A stretch of DNA of 64,000 nt from Desulfitobacterium chlororespirans DSM 11544 (GTDB lineage: Bacteria > Bacillota > Desulfitobacteriia > Desulfitobacteriales > Desulfitobacteriaceae). This document shows positions 44,492 to 53,405 of this stretch, one piece after another (positions within the stretch are counted from its first letter, which is position 1; every line of letters starts with the position of its first letter). The stretch spans positions 186,001-250,000 of the forward strand of contig NZ_FRDN01000009.1 of NCBI RefSeq assembly GCF_900143285.1. Direction: 5' to 3'. Below the pieces are notes generated by a model. It was not told the origin of the DNA. It made no database searches and worked only from the letters and a program-made list of their open reading frames with translations. The position numbers were made by a program, and so were the translations under genes.

Positions 44492-46726
44492 TTAAGTCGG
44501 TAGTTTGCTTCTGTTAACCGTATCGTATTTAACCGTAGTTAAACCATGAGTGGTTTTCTCCCAATAAAAAGGTTTGATGACCAATTGTATCAAAGCTTTA
44601 TAAGCAGCAACACTCATCAATATCCAATAAAGGGGAGTAAGCAAGGCATACTTTACCAAGCCGTAAGAAAAAGGCTGTTCATTTTTTAGCGAACAATCAC
44701 GAATCACATGATACATTCCAACTGCATTGGTATACATAAACATAAAATTACCGAAAATCAGCTGAAAGCAAGCTATATAATATAGAATTCCAGGAAACAG
44801 ATCGCTGATCCAGCCTGCTTCAGTCAAATACCATAAGACCAGCAAGGACCAAAAAATCGGATTCAATAAGGGAAGAAGGGGCGTTCCCAATACCATAGCC
44901 TGATAGCCGATGAATCCTTTCAGACCACAAATCCTGAATAATTCAACGGGATGACGCATATGCACAAGCCAAGTCTGCATATATCCTTTGATCCAACGGG
45001 ATCTCTGTCTCAGCCAATTTGATACTTTTGAGTTGGCTTCCTCCCAGGTCCGGGAATCTACAATCGCCGTATGGTATCCCTTTTTGAAAAGCCTGATCCC
45101 CAGATCCGCATCTTCGGTAACATTGAAGGGGTCCCATGCTCCTACTTCCCGCAGAAAGTCGATTTTAAAATGGTTGGATGTTCCGCCTAGGGGAATCGGC
45201 GTTTTTGTCTTCATTATGCCCACCAGCAACAATTCAAACCACATACTGTATTCCTGAGTAAAAAAACGGGTCAGCAGGTTTTGATTACTATTAAAATAAT
45301 TCAGTTTACTTTGAATGCAAACATAGCTGTCTGGTAACCTTTTAAAAGCAAGGTATACTTTTTTCAGCTGATCCGGTTCGGGACGGTCTTCGGCATCATA
45401 GATAACCACATACCTGCCCTTAGCCCGGAGCAATCCGTAATTGCAGGCTTTCGGCTTTGTTTTAGGCTGAGAAGGAGGCACAATGACCGGTGTAAAATAG
45501 TGAGGCAAATTCATGTTCATAACTGTCTCTATGGTCTCCTTATCATCTTCTTCAAGCAGTATACATACGTCCAGCTTGTATTGGGGATAATCCAAGACCT
45601 GGATGTTGTGAATGAGCTGCCTAATCACTTCCTTTTCCTTATAAACCGGGACCAGAATCGTGTAAACAGGCAGTTGGCTTTCATCAATTGCTGCAACCTC
45701 TTCCACCGAAAAATGAAGTTGAGCATCTTTATAAGAACCTTTGTAGACAATATAGAGCTTTAAAATAGTCATCATGGCATACAGCCCCTGAATCAGGATA
45801 TTGCCAATAAACAATGCAACTTGATAATTGGCGATAAGAACAATTAAAAATGCTATACTGGCTACAATCAAACCTATGCGCTGGCTTTTGGAAAACGTAA
45901 CGATCGCGGAGTTCTCTGGCTGCTCCTCATACAGTTTGAACACACTGTCCTCCGACAATCTATTGCCATACACCGTCTCCCACAGGTTTTCAATCTCAAC
46001 CATGGTAGCCAATACCTGCTCGACCGGCTTATCAAGATAGCTTTCGATTGTTTGAACACTCTCTTCAGGCAAAATGTCTCCTACTGCAACTATATAAGAG
46101 TCAGGACGGTTATTGATCAGGATCGCGTTAAATTGAAGCGCGATCTCATAAGGGATTTTTTTCGCCATTTGTTTATTGTATTGATTGCCAACCCGTCCCA
46201 AATTATTCTGAGTAGCTAAATAGCGATAAAGCGTCTCAGGGGTGACATATCTAAGGAACAATAAAATATCACCGATTTTTCCTCCGCTCTTATTCTGCAT
46301 GGATATAGCTTCCTTGAGCTGCTCTTCAGTAATTTCTCCGTTTTGAACCAACATTTGCCCCAGAGGAAGCTTCTGTTTGGCATTGGAGTGCAAAAAGTCA
46401 TCCAATTGTTCCGAATCGAGATATCCTAAAAGGACCAGTATATTTCCCAAACGGCCGCCATTTTGTTCCTGATAGGCTATGGCGTTTTTCAATTGAGCCG
46501 GGGTAATTATTTTAGCTTGGATTAACCGTTCCCCTAATCTGGAAAATTGGCTGGCTGTAATATATTCAGTCAATTCCTGGGGGGATAGAAAGCCGCTTTC
46601 AACCAGAATATTTCCTAACATACCTCCCTTTTCCTGTTGGATCTTTAAAACCGCATTAAGCTGTTCTTCAGTAATATAGCCCTGTTTCAGCAAGTTTTCG
46701 CCTATTCTGTTGCCGGCCTTCATCAT
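44492..46726 (-). CDS. Processive GT2 polysaccharide synthase with N-terminal MshEN repeats
   Basis: The 744-residue product starts with six half-motifs of the MshEN type: about residues 7-30 (RIGENLLKQGYIT), 37-60, 63-86 (RLGERLIQAKIIT), 92-115, 122-144 and 151-173, followed by a GspE_N-like segment (190-254). Two membrane helices (284-325) lead to a GT2 domain: DAED at 444-447, TEDAD at 537-541, QRSRW at 574-578, the set found in processive synthases such as BcsA. Four more helices follow. No PilZ domain is visible at the C-terminus. MshEN binds c-di-GMP in MshE and in the GT2 protein NfrB, so regulation by c-di-GMP is inferred. Confidence 0.85.
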   Translation of the reverse strand: MMKAGNRIGENLLKQGYITEEQLNAVLKIQQEKGGMLGNILVESGFLSPQELTEYITASQFSRLGERLIQAKIITPAQLKNAIAYQEQNGGRLGNILVLLGYLDSEQLDDFLHSNAKQKLPLGQMLVQNGEITEEQLKEAISMQNKSGGKIGDILLFLRYVTPETLYRYLATQNNLGRVGNQYNKQMAKKIPYEIALQFNAILINNRPDSYIVAVGDILPEESVQTIESYLDKPVEQVLATMVEIENLWETVYGNRLSEDSVFKLYEEQPENSAIVTFSKSQRIGLIVASIAFLIVLIANYQVALFIGNILIQGLYAMMTILKLYIVYKGSYKDAQLHFSVEEVAAIDESQLPVYTILVPVYKEKEVIRQLIHNIQVLDYPQYKLDVCILLEEDDKETIETVMNMNLPHYFTPVIVPPSQPKTKPKACNYGLLRAKGRYVVIYDAEDRPEPDQLKKVYLAFKRLPDSYVCIQSKLNYFNSNQNLLTRFFTQEYSMWFELLLVGIMKTKTPIPLGGTSNHFKIDFLREVGAWDPFNVTEDADLGIRLFKKGYHTAIVDSRTWEEANSKVSNWLRQRSRWIKGYMQTWLVHMRHPVELFRICGLKGFIGYQAMVLGTPLLPLLNPIFWSLLVLWYLTEAGWISDLFPGILYYIACFQLIFGNFMFMYTNAVGMYHVIRDCSLKNEQPFSYGLVKYALLTPLYWILMSVAAYKALIQLVIKPFYWEKTTHGLTTVKYDTVNRSKLPT

Positions 46727-46750
46727 CTTCCCTCCCCTGTCTTAATTTCT

Positions 46751-48364
46751 TTAATAGATTACTTTAAACAACTTAAATCCTGTAAAAATCATTTCTTCCG
46801 TACACCATTCCTCTTTTCCGGCATATAAGCCGGGATACCGTGAGTTAAGTGCATCCAGACTTCCGGTCCCTTCCTCCGGATCTGGAACTAGCAAATAAGT
46901 GATGCCATACTTGTGAGGGTTTTCCAAACAGTCATAGAAGTCAAGGCTGGCAGTGACTACCATATTGGACATCTGCTTAAGGTTCACCAGGATCTCTCCT
47001 GTGACAAAGGAATCAGTCAATATTCTTTCTTCAGGAAGATTTTCATCAATGTATTCCGCAATGCGCCGGCTTTCAGTGGTATCCATCGAGCTATGCTCTT
47101 CAGGTGATTTTTGAGGGTTTTCCAGGACACTCAGGGTTAGTCCCCACGACACAAGCAAAGACAATATTATAACGCTGCTCATTGTGAATTTTAGCACCTT
47201 ATCAGCCTTGGCTATTTCCGCTAATTCATGAGGCAGCCAGGCAAAAGTAATAGGCAATACATAGGCGAAAAAGCGTAGCCAGCCGTAGGAGGAGCCGCTA
47301 AGAAGCATTATGTAGTGAAAGACAATTAATGCTGCCGACAGGATCAACAAAACGAAAAAATCATATTTCAATAATCTTCCGTTGAGAATCCGCACTACCA
47401 CAATGCCTACAAACAATGGAATAAAAGGAAGGCTTTTTTCGACCACATAGAAAAGGATTCCCCAAGGGGTATCGCTGACTCCACTGCTAAGGCTTAAATA
47501 TGCCGAATTTGAATAAGCCGAGTTAAGAAAATAGAGAGGATTGCCGGAAATAACCCAGTTAAAGGAAATCCACAAAATAACGGCAACCAATAAAGGAGTG
47601 TACAGAACAATCGCCGTTCCTTCCGCGTAATAATAGCTTTCCTTGATGGACCCGGCAGGAACACCGCTCTTCACAGACGGGCCAAAGAAAAGAAGGATAA
47701 GTACGCCGATTCCCATAGCAGCGGCAAAAGGGATGGCTTCGTACCGGCAAAAAAAAGCCAGAGCCAAAGCAAAGGCTATCCGCATAATATAATGAGCTTC
47801 TCCTTCTTTCATCCACAGTATCAGACAGGACTCCGCATAAATCATAAAAAAGAAGGTTATTCCTTCACTCATGCCGTTAAATCCATAAAAATAAATAAAA
47901 GGATTAAAGGCATATAAAAAAAGACAAAGGAATGTATACTTTACAGAAATATTTAATTTTATGAAGGTCCTAAATAGCACCACTACGCTGCCTGCGGCAA
48001 ATAACGAGCTTATTATTGATGCAGCTATCCCATGAGTAACCAATGGTTTCCATATCTGACTTAAAAACACTAAAGGAAGCTGTAATACACTAGGCAATGG
48101 ATTCCAAACCAATCCAATTGAAGCAAAGCGAGGAGGGGCTACAAAGAATACATAAAATGCGTTAGCCGTTCTGGCAAACGCATCCTGCATTTTAAAATCC
48201 TGAAAATAGCCATAATAGATTCCCAAAGCAATTTCCATGATAAAAATACCAATAAAGAGCCCAGATAATATTCTCCTGTTATGAGCGATATTATTCGTTT
48301 TCAATGAACTACCTTCCAACCCAATCTGTATTAATATTGCCTCATAGCTACTGCATATAATCAC
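46751..48364 (-). CDS. Multi-spanning membrane protein, probable lipid-linked sugar transferase
   Basis: The 537-residue product has about ten to twelve hydrophobic helices and a soluble C-terminal tail (SRRIAEYIDENLPEERILTDS...). After the first helix a loop holds FARTANAFYVFF and VWNPLPSVLQLPLVFLS, similar to GT39/GT-C proteins, which use polyprenyl-phosphate sugars. It is the first gene of the polysaccharide operon. The exact start is uncertain, since the first 30 residues look unlike a membrane-protein N-terminus; a start near residue 21 is possible. Confidence 0.65.
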   Translation of the reverse strand: MIICSSYEAILIQIGLEGSSLKTNNIAHNRRILSGLFIGIFIMEIALGIYYGYFQDFKMQDAFARTANAFYVFFVAPPRFASIGLVWNPLPSVLQLPLVFLSQIWKPLVTHGIAASIISSLFAAGSVVVLFRTFIKLNISVKYTFLCLFLYAFNPFIYFYGFNGMSEGITFFFMIYAESCLILWMKEGEAHYIMRIAFALALAFFCRYEAIPFAAAMGIGVLILLFFGPSVKSGVPAGSIKESYYYAEGTAIVLYTPLLVAVILWISFNWVISGNPLYFLNSAYSNSAYLSLSSGVSDTPWGILFYVVEKSLPFIPLFVGIVVVRILNGRLLKYDFFVLLILSAALIVFHYIMLLSGSSYGWLRFFAYVLPITFAWLPHELAEIAKADKVLKFTMSSVIILSLLVSWGLTLSVLENPQKSPEEHSSMDTTESRRIAEYIDENLPEERILTDSFVTGEILVNLKQMSNMVVTASLDFYDCLENPHKYGITYLLVPDPEEGTGSLDALNSRYPGLYAGKEEWCTEEMIFTGFKLFKVIY

Positions 48365-48387
48365 TTCTTCAGACTAGCTATATATAG

Positions 48388-48434
48388 CTTATAGGCCTTA
48401 GGGCCTATATGTCAATAGGGACCTAAGACCTATA
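48388..48434 (-). promoter_or_regulatory. Polysaccharide operon promoter embedded in palindromes
   Basis: TTGACA (48410-48415), 16 bp, TATAAG (48388-48393). TATAGGCC-TTAG-GGCCTATA (48390-48409) fills the spacer. A second imperfect copy (48415-48434) lies upstream, centre-to-centre about 25 bp. Confidence 0.65.
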
Positions 48435-48489
48435 ATCATTAACGAAGTTTAGCATCAATTAGAGACTCAAACCTCAATCTAAAAAATAA

Positions 48490-48662
48490 AATCCGCATAA
48501 ATACTGGCGTTTAGTATAATCAGGTTTTGGCTTAATTAACTAAAAACGAGGTATAATCATGCGGATTCTATCAAAGAAATTTCAGAATTAGATATTCTTA
48601 CCTTTTTAAGGGTTTATTTCAAGTCAATAAGCCAAAATAGGCTTAAGTTAGGAACATTTAGT
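48490..48662 (+). mobile_element. Possible transposase remnant with short inverted repeats
   Basis: AATCCGCAT (48490-48498) faces ATGCGGATT (48559-48567), and GTATAATCA is repeated (48514, 48551). Downstream a plus-strand frame reads KEISELDILTFLRVYFK, resembling the start of a transposase, and ends after about 35 codons in the DUF4911 gene. I cannot name the family. Confidence 0.3.
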
Positions 48663-48888
48663 TTCTGAAAACAACCTCAAAGGGCATTCCTTCCAGAGCC
48701 TTTTTCAAGTCCGGCCAGGTGTACTTCGTCGTCTGAATCAGAACCTCCCCGGCATGACGGTCCGTAGTGGTAACGACACCCAGATGCCCAAGGCCTTCCA
48801 CATATTTCACCAGCATCTGTATCTCTGATCGGGGCACCTGGGCCTTGATCAGCACATCGGAATCAGCATAAGGTATTTCTCTATTCAT
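48658..48888 (-). CDS. DUF4911 domain protein
   Basis: A 76-residue product (MNREIPYADSDVLIKAQVPRS...) with a ferredoxin-like alpha/beta pattern ending LKKALEGMPFEVVFRN. Function unknown. It follows the peptidase U32 gene at 63 bp, a neighbourhood shared by many clostridia. ATG at 48888 has AAAGGA about 10 nt upstream. Confidence 0.75.
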   Translation of the reverse strand: MNREIPYADSDVLIKAQVPRSEIQMLVKYVEGLGHLGVVTTTDRHAGEVLIQTTKYTWPDLKKALEGMPFEVVFRN

Positions 48889-48951
48889 CTTTAGTTTTCC
48901 TTTCCCAAACATATTACCAATTTGTTAATCTTGCCTAGTTTGTGAGGTCAA

Positions 48952-50244
48952 TCATTTCTTATCCTTCTTTGCCCTTCTCAAAATAGCGAAAGGAAGCAAA
49001 GGCCTGGGGAGCTCCAGCTTAAGAATCTCTTTGGCATGACGGGCAACGTCCACTTCTTCCCCTTCTACCGTATGAATGCCTTTAACTTCAAAGGTCCAAG
49101 GTTCTTCATGAGGTGAGAAAACTTCAATAAGCTCCCCTTTTTTGAAATGATAGCGTTGTTCCACCCAATATCCTTGACCGAATTCATTTTTGACTGAAGT
49201 CGGAATTTGGGGATGTTCCCGATTATCTGAAGCTAAGCCAAAGGCGACAAACTCATAATCACGGATGTAGTTGGAACTCTCAATATTATGGGATTCTGCT
49301 CCGGGTTTGCCAAAGAGGAATCCCGGTGAATAATCCCGGTGACTGACTTTGTCCATCTCTTCCAGCCAGCCGGGGAGTTTGGCTTTAAAGTCCTCTTCCC
49401 CTTGTTCCCAAAGGGTATCGATAGCTTCCCGATAAACCTTCACGGTGCTGGAGACATAATGGATGCTCTTCATGCGTCCTTCAATCTTATAGCTGTCAAT
49501 ACCCAGAGGCTTCAGCATAGGTAGATAAGGAAGCAAACAGAGATCATGGGAATTAAAGATATAAGTGCCCCGCTCATCTTCCTCTACGGGAAATACCTGA
49601 CCGGGGCGTTTCTCTTCTACAAGACCGTATCCCCACCGGCAGGGCTGGGTGCATTCCCCCCGGTTGGCATCTCTTCCGGTGAGATAATTGGAGAGCAGAC
49701 ATCTTCCGGAATAGGACATGCACATTGCTCCATGAATGAACATTTCCAGCTCCCCGGGTACCTTCTCCCGTACTGCTTGGATCTCTGCCAAGGTCAGCTC
49801 CCGGGCCAGAACAATCCGCTCCAGTCCCTGTTTCAACCAAAAGTTTATACTGTAGGAATTGGTGCTGTTCATCTGGGTGCTGAGATGCAGAGGAAGCTTA
49901 GGGGCCGCTTCTTGAGCCAAGGCGATAATGCCGGGGTCTGAGACAATAGCTGCGTCGACACCCAAGGACTCCAATTGCTTTAAATACGCAGCCATTGCTT
50001 CAAAATCCTGTTCGTGGGCAAAGATGTTTACCGCCACATAGAGCTTGCGCCCGGCATGGTGAGTATACTGAATAGCTTCAGCCATCTGCTCCATGGTAAA
50101 ATTCCCTGCATAAGCTCGGAGCCCGAAGGCGGGACCTCCCATATAGACCGCATCTGCCCCATAGGCGATGGCGAATTTCAACTTTTCATAATCTCCTGCC
50201 GGAGCAAGAAGTTCAGGTTTCCGGGATTGGTTTTGCTCTAACAT
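48952..50244 (-). CDS. Peptidase U32 family protein
   Basis: The 430-residue product has the U32 signature with conserved cysteines: EMFIHGAMCMSYSGRCLLSNY, then GECTQPCRW, and KIEGRMKS. Relatives in this family (TrhP/YrrN-YrrO, RlhA) hydroxylate RNA bases, using prephenate in the tRNA case, and are not proteases. Its place after mltG matches the alaS-ireB-ruvX-mltG-U32 order known from Bacillus (yrrN/yrrO). Specific target unknown. Confidence 0.9.
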   Translation of the reverse strand: MLEQNQSRKPELLAPAGDYEKLKFAIAYGADAVYMGGPAFGLRAYAGNFTMEQMAEAIQYTHHAGRKLYVAVNIFAHEQDFEAMAAYLKQLESLGVDAAIVSDPGIIALAQEAAPKLPLHLSTQMNSTNSYSINFWLKQGLERIVLARELTLAEIQAVREKVPGELEMFIHGAMCMSYSGRCLLSNYLTGRDANRGECTQPCRWGYGLVEEKRPGQVFPVEEDERGTYIFNSHDLCLLPYLPMLKPLGIDSYKIEGRMKSIHYVSSTVKVYREAIDTLWEQGEEDFKAKLPGWLEEMDKVSHRDYSPGFLFGKPGAESHNIESSNYIRDYEFVAFGLASDNREHPQIPTSVKNEFGQGYWVEQRYHFKKGELIEVFSPHEEPWTFEVKGIHTVEGEEVDVARHAKEILKLELPRPLLPFAILRRAKKDKK

Positions 50245-50397
50245 AACGGTTCTTTCAACCTCTCTGTAATCAATTATAGCTTAGCCGTGTAAAAAAATGA
50301 TGTGGTAAAAATCATCGTTTTATCAACTTCCCTTTTCATTGCCTTTACTTGGTGTTGCTACACTCATTTTTCTAATTCATTTATTTAATTCATATAC

Positions 50398-51423
50398 TTA
50401 ATTCATATACTTGGCCTGATTCTGCAAATGCTCCTGATGAGTTTTCGCATAAATCGTCTCGCCACTTGGAGTAGCTAAGAAGTAAAGGTAGTCGGAATCC
50501 GTGCTGTTGAGCACCGCATTCAGAGAGGCATGCCCCGGGCTGGCGATGGGGCTGGGAGGCAATCCCGGATATTTATAGGTGTTATAGGGAGACTCCACCT
50601 GGATATCTTCTAAAGAGAGGATATATTTCTGAGTTCCTAATACATATTGAATGGTGGCACAGGACTGGAGAGCCATGTCGATCTTGAGGCGATTAAGGAA
50701 AATTCCGGCGATAATCGGACGGTCCGCATCCTTGCCCGCTTCCTTTTCTACGATGGAAGCGAGATTCACCCATTCCCGCAGCGTAAGATTCATTTCTGCC
50801 AATTTAGTCATCACTTCCGGGGTTATTTCCTGTTCGAAGCGTTTAAGCATTCGATTGATGTTTTCCTTAGGATTAGCCTCCGGATCAAAGAAGTAGGTAT
50901 CAGGAAACAGAAAGCCATCCAGTCGGTTCGATCCTGAAGGGATGTCGGCAAGGAAAGAATAACTGAAGGGCTCGCCTGCAATGACCTTCTGATAATCCTC
51001 TTTGGTTCCCAGGTCATTCTTTACAAAAAGCTCAATAATCTGAGCTGTTGTATATCCCTCGGGGATGGTGACCTTTACAGTATGCACGTCAGGTCCCTCA
51101 AGAATCTTATTAATCATTTCCTGGGGGGGCATTTGGGCGGAAAGCTGGTATTCTCCCGCCAGCAGCTTGGAATCCACATTTTGCTGACTGGCCAAAAAGC
51201 GAAAGGCCAGGGCATTGCGGATAAGCCCCTGATGCTCCAGTTCCTGAGCTACTTGGGAGGCATTCATTCCCGGAGTTATCATAAACTGCACTTCTGCAGC
51301 ATTGCTTCCTTCCTCAGCGTAGGGTTGAATCGCCCAGTTCCACCAAGCTGCAATTCCTGCTCCCGCAAGAACTGCCATAATAAATAAAGTACTGAGCAGG
51401 CTTTTTAACCAGCGTCTTCCCAT
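50398..51423 (-). CDS. mltG: Endolytic murein transglycosylase MltG
   Basis: Cuts nascent glycan strands. The 341-residue product has one membrane helix (about 8-28), a LysM-like region (MITPGMNASQVAQELEHQGLI) and the YceG domain with the catalytic Glu in LASIVEKEAGKDADRPIIAG, followed by YNTYKYPGLPPSPIASPG. Length and motifs are normal. Confidence 0.93.
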   Translation of the reverse strand: MGRRWLKSLLSTLFIMAVLAGAGIAAWWNWAIQPYAEEGSNAAEVQFMITPGMNASQVAQELEHQGLIRNALAFRFLASQQNVDSKLLAGEYQLSAQMPPQEMINKILEGPDVHTVKVTIPEGYTTAQIIELFVKNDLGTKEDYQKVIAGEPFSYSFLADIPSGSNRLDGFLFPDTYFFDPEANPKENINRMLKRFEQEITPEVMTKLAEMNLTLREWVNLASIVEKEAGKDADRPIIAGIFLNRLKIDMALQSCATIQYVLGTQKYILSLEDIQVESPYNTYKYPGLPPSPIASPGHASLNAVLNSTDSDYLYFLATPSGETIYAKTHQEHLQNQAKYMN

Positions 51424-51468
51424 TCTCTCACTCTCTCTTTCTCTATCCTGTATTTATCACTCGACTAA

Positions 51469-51500
51469 CCTTCAATGGGGGGCGAATCTCCCACTGAAGG
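51469..51500 (-). other. Hairpin in the vanW-mltG gap
   Basis: CCTTCAATGGG and CCCACTGAAGG form an 11-bp stem (one G-U pair on the minus-strand RNA) with a 10-nt loop. No T-run follows. Confidence 0.4.
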
Positions 51501-51565
51501 ACGTTCCGTTCAATGAACCCTTAAAGACTACACCGCTGCCGGCAACCCCCTACCAATCTGTCGCC

Positions 51566-52876
51566 TTAATCAGCACCTATTTTAAGAATTCTATTGGTGG
51601 GGGCATAGCTATCACGGCTCAAAAGCTGTTTTGTCTCTTTGCCTTGGGCATCGGTGACAATCTTCCAGGTTTTCACGATATATCCCTTACTCCCGCTTTG
51701 TTGTTGAATCACCGCACCGGGAAGCAAGTCTGGATCCATCTTGCGCACGGTATGATAATTCAGTTCTTTCTCGATTTCCTTCTCAAAGCGAACCTTCACC
51801 CCTGTTTTTTTACCATAAATCTTAATCGTAAGATTTCCTGCTTCTACTTTGGTACGGAAATAAAGATAGGATGAACTATCATTGCGCAATTTCAAATCAA
51901 GATTGGGATAGTTGATCGTAGCATCCTGACCCAATGGAATATAGGCCACCACCACCGCATGAGGGTGCCGTTCCACTATGGACAGATTTGCCAGCAACGC
52001 AGCATTATATAAGGTAGAGGATACCTGGCAGATTCCTCCCCCGATTCCCTTGACATACTCATTGTTGATGACGATATAGGCATCTTTAAAACCCGTCTCC
52101 GCTGTCCGCGGTCCAATAGTTCCATTAAAAGAAAACGTTTCCCCAGGTTTTAAAACGGCTTTATCCATTTTCTTCGCCGCCGTTATAAGATTAGCGGTAC
52201 GGTTTTTATCACCGGCATTGTATTTGGTGGTGTATTCACCGATGACGCCGTCAAAAGCTAACGCTTCCAAGGACTCTGTAGTGACAGCAGCCGGAATCTC
52301 TACCCCTGTCAGGGAAATTCTCTTAGGCAAATCACCCAAAGACACTTCCTTAATCTCATCAAAAAAAGCATCCACATTGACGGCTTCCCCGGAAATGGCC
52401 GGGGTAATCTTAAATTGATCATTCTCAATCTTAAAAGAGGCATCCACCGCGGAACGATTAAACTCTGCCAGCTTCTCGTGAAGAACCTGATTGGCCATGA
52501 CATAATCGATAGCTAAAACGCTTGGGCTTTCTTGACCGGTGTTCTCTAAGACATTCTGCCAAGTTCTTTCAAAATCGAGAGTAATACCAAGCTCTTCCGG
52601 TGTCAACTGAATCTCTGTCTCATTGTACACTAAGAAGAGGTTTTCTTCCAGTTTGTCCTTTGACCAACTCCTAATCTTCTCCTTGGCTTCTTCCTGCATC
52701 ATCCCCCCTAATGCCAAGTCATCTAAAACTATGCCTGGAGGAAGCTGGTTTGGGTCTCTGGAAACGGCTTCTGGGGTAAGATTCAATAGGCGAGCTTCAT
52801 TCATAGTACAGCCTGAAAAAGCCAACAACGCCAGTATTAAAAAATAGGAGTAGTACTTCCATCTTAGGCTCATCAT
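51566..52876 (-). CDS. VanW-family lipoprotein
   Basis: The 436-residue product has a signal segment ending in LLAFSGC (lipidated Cys22), a YoaR/peptidoglycan-binding-like region (KDKLEENLFLVYNETEIQLTPEELG) and a VanW domain (TTKYNAGDKNRTANLITAAKKMD, FSFNGTIGPRTAETGFKDA, GIGGGICQVSSTLYNAALLANL). The molecular role of VanW is not known; it is surface-located. A terminator precedes it, so it is probably transcribed on its own. Confidence 0.88.
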   Translation of the reverse strand: MMSLRWKYYSYFLILALLAFSGCTMNEARLLNLTPEAVSRDPNQLPPGIVLDDLALGGMMQEEAKEKIRSWSKDKLEENLFLVYNETEIQLTPEELGITLDFERTWQNVLENTGQESPSVLAIDYVMANQVLHEKLAEFNRSAVDASFKIENDQFKITPAISGEAVNVDAFFDEIKEVSLGDLPKRISLTGVEIPAAVTTESLEALAFDGVIGEYTTKYNAGDKNRTANLITAAKKMDKAVLKPGETFSFNGTIGPRTAETGFKDAYIVINNEYVKGIGGGICQVSSTLYNAALLANLSIVERHPHAVVVAYIPLGQDATINYPNLDLKLRNDSSSYLYFRTKVEAGNLTIKIYGKKTGVKVRFEKEIEKELNYHTVRKMDPDLLPGAVIQQQSGSKGYIVKTWKIVTDAQGKETKQLLSRDSYAPTNRILKIGAD

Positions 52877-52958
52877 CTTTCCCCCTTAGCACTGAACATT
52901 TATTTTTTGCTTTTCTATAGGGTCTGCAATTTGCTTAAAAAATATTGAGCAAAAATAA

Positions 52959-52999
52959 AAAAGCAGCCGATTCGATATTCATCGAACCCGACTGCTTTA
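52959..52999 (-). terminator. Terminator after the DUF1292 gene
   Basis: AAAGCAG.CGG.TTCGAT pairs with ATCGAA.CGG.CTGCTTT; a T-run follows on the minus strand. Confidence 0.8.
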
Positions 53000-53013
53000 A
53001 ACAGCTGGTTTTT

Positions 53014-53319
53014 TTATTCTTCTTCCATGCTTTCCCAAGCATCTGCGACTTTTTCCCACTCTTCATCATCTTCGATATCCAGGAGCATTTCATTGCCTTC
53101 AGCATCTTTGCCAAGTTTGAGGATGATCGCTTCATCAGCTTCTTCATCTTCTTCAGCACCGATGGGCATTAAAACAAAATATGTAGACCCTTCAACTTCC
53201 AACGTATCAAGATGGAGAAATTCATGATCGTTTCCTTCATCATCAGTCAGAATAATTGTGTCAAATTCTTCAACGTCATGCTCGTGGTCGCAGTTCGGAC
53301 CATGTGTATGTTCAGTCAT
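53014..53319 (-). CDS. DUF1292 protein (YrzB-like)
   Basis: A 101-residue, very acidic cytoplasmic protein. It starts with a His-rich segment (THGPNCDHEHDVEEFD) and has the DUF1292 core IILTDDEGNDHEFLHLDTLEVEGSTYFVLMP. ATG at 53319 is chosen since AGAGGTGA lies 5-6 nt upstream; the GTG at 53328 is inside that site. Located next to ruvX, as yrzB is in Bacillus. Role unknown; the His/Cys segment might bind metal. Confidence 0.85.
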   Translation of the reverse strand: MTEHTHGPNCDHEHDVEEFDTIILTDDEGNDHEFLHLDTLEVEGSTYFVLMPIGAEEDEEADEAIILKLGKDAEGNEMLLDIEDDEEWEKVADAWESMEEE

Positions 53320-53405
53320 TTGATTCACCTCTTATTAAAGATATAGTCATTGTACTCCCCGGGGGGAGGAATGTCAAATACATCTGAGCATTTCTAATGT
53401 TTCAC

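Noticed and set aside
50245-50397. Hairpin near AAAATGATG/CATCGTTTT as a terminator
   Set aside because: The stem has a mismatch on the transcribed minus strand and the spacing to neighbouring genes gives no support.
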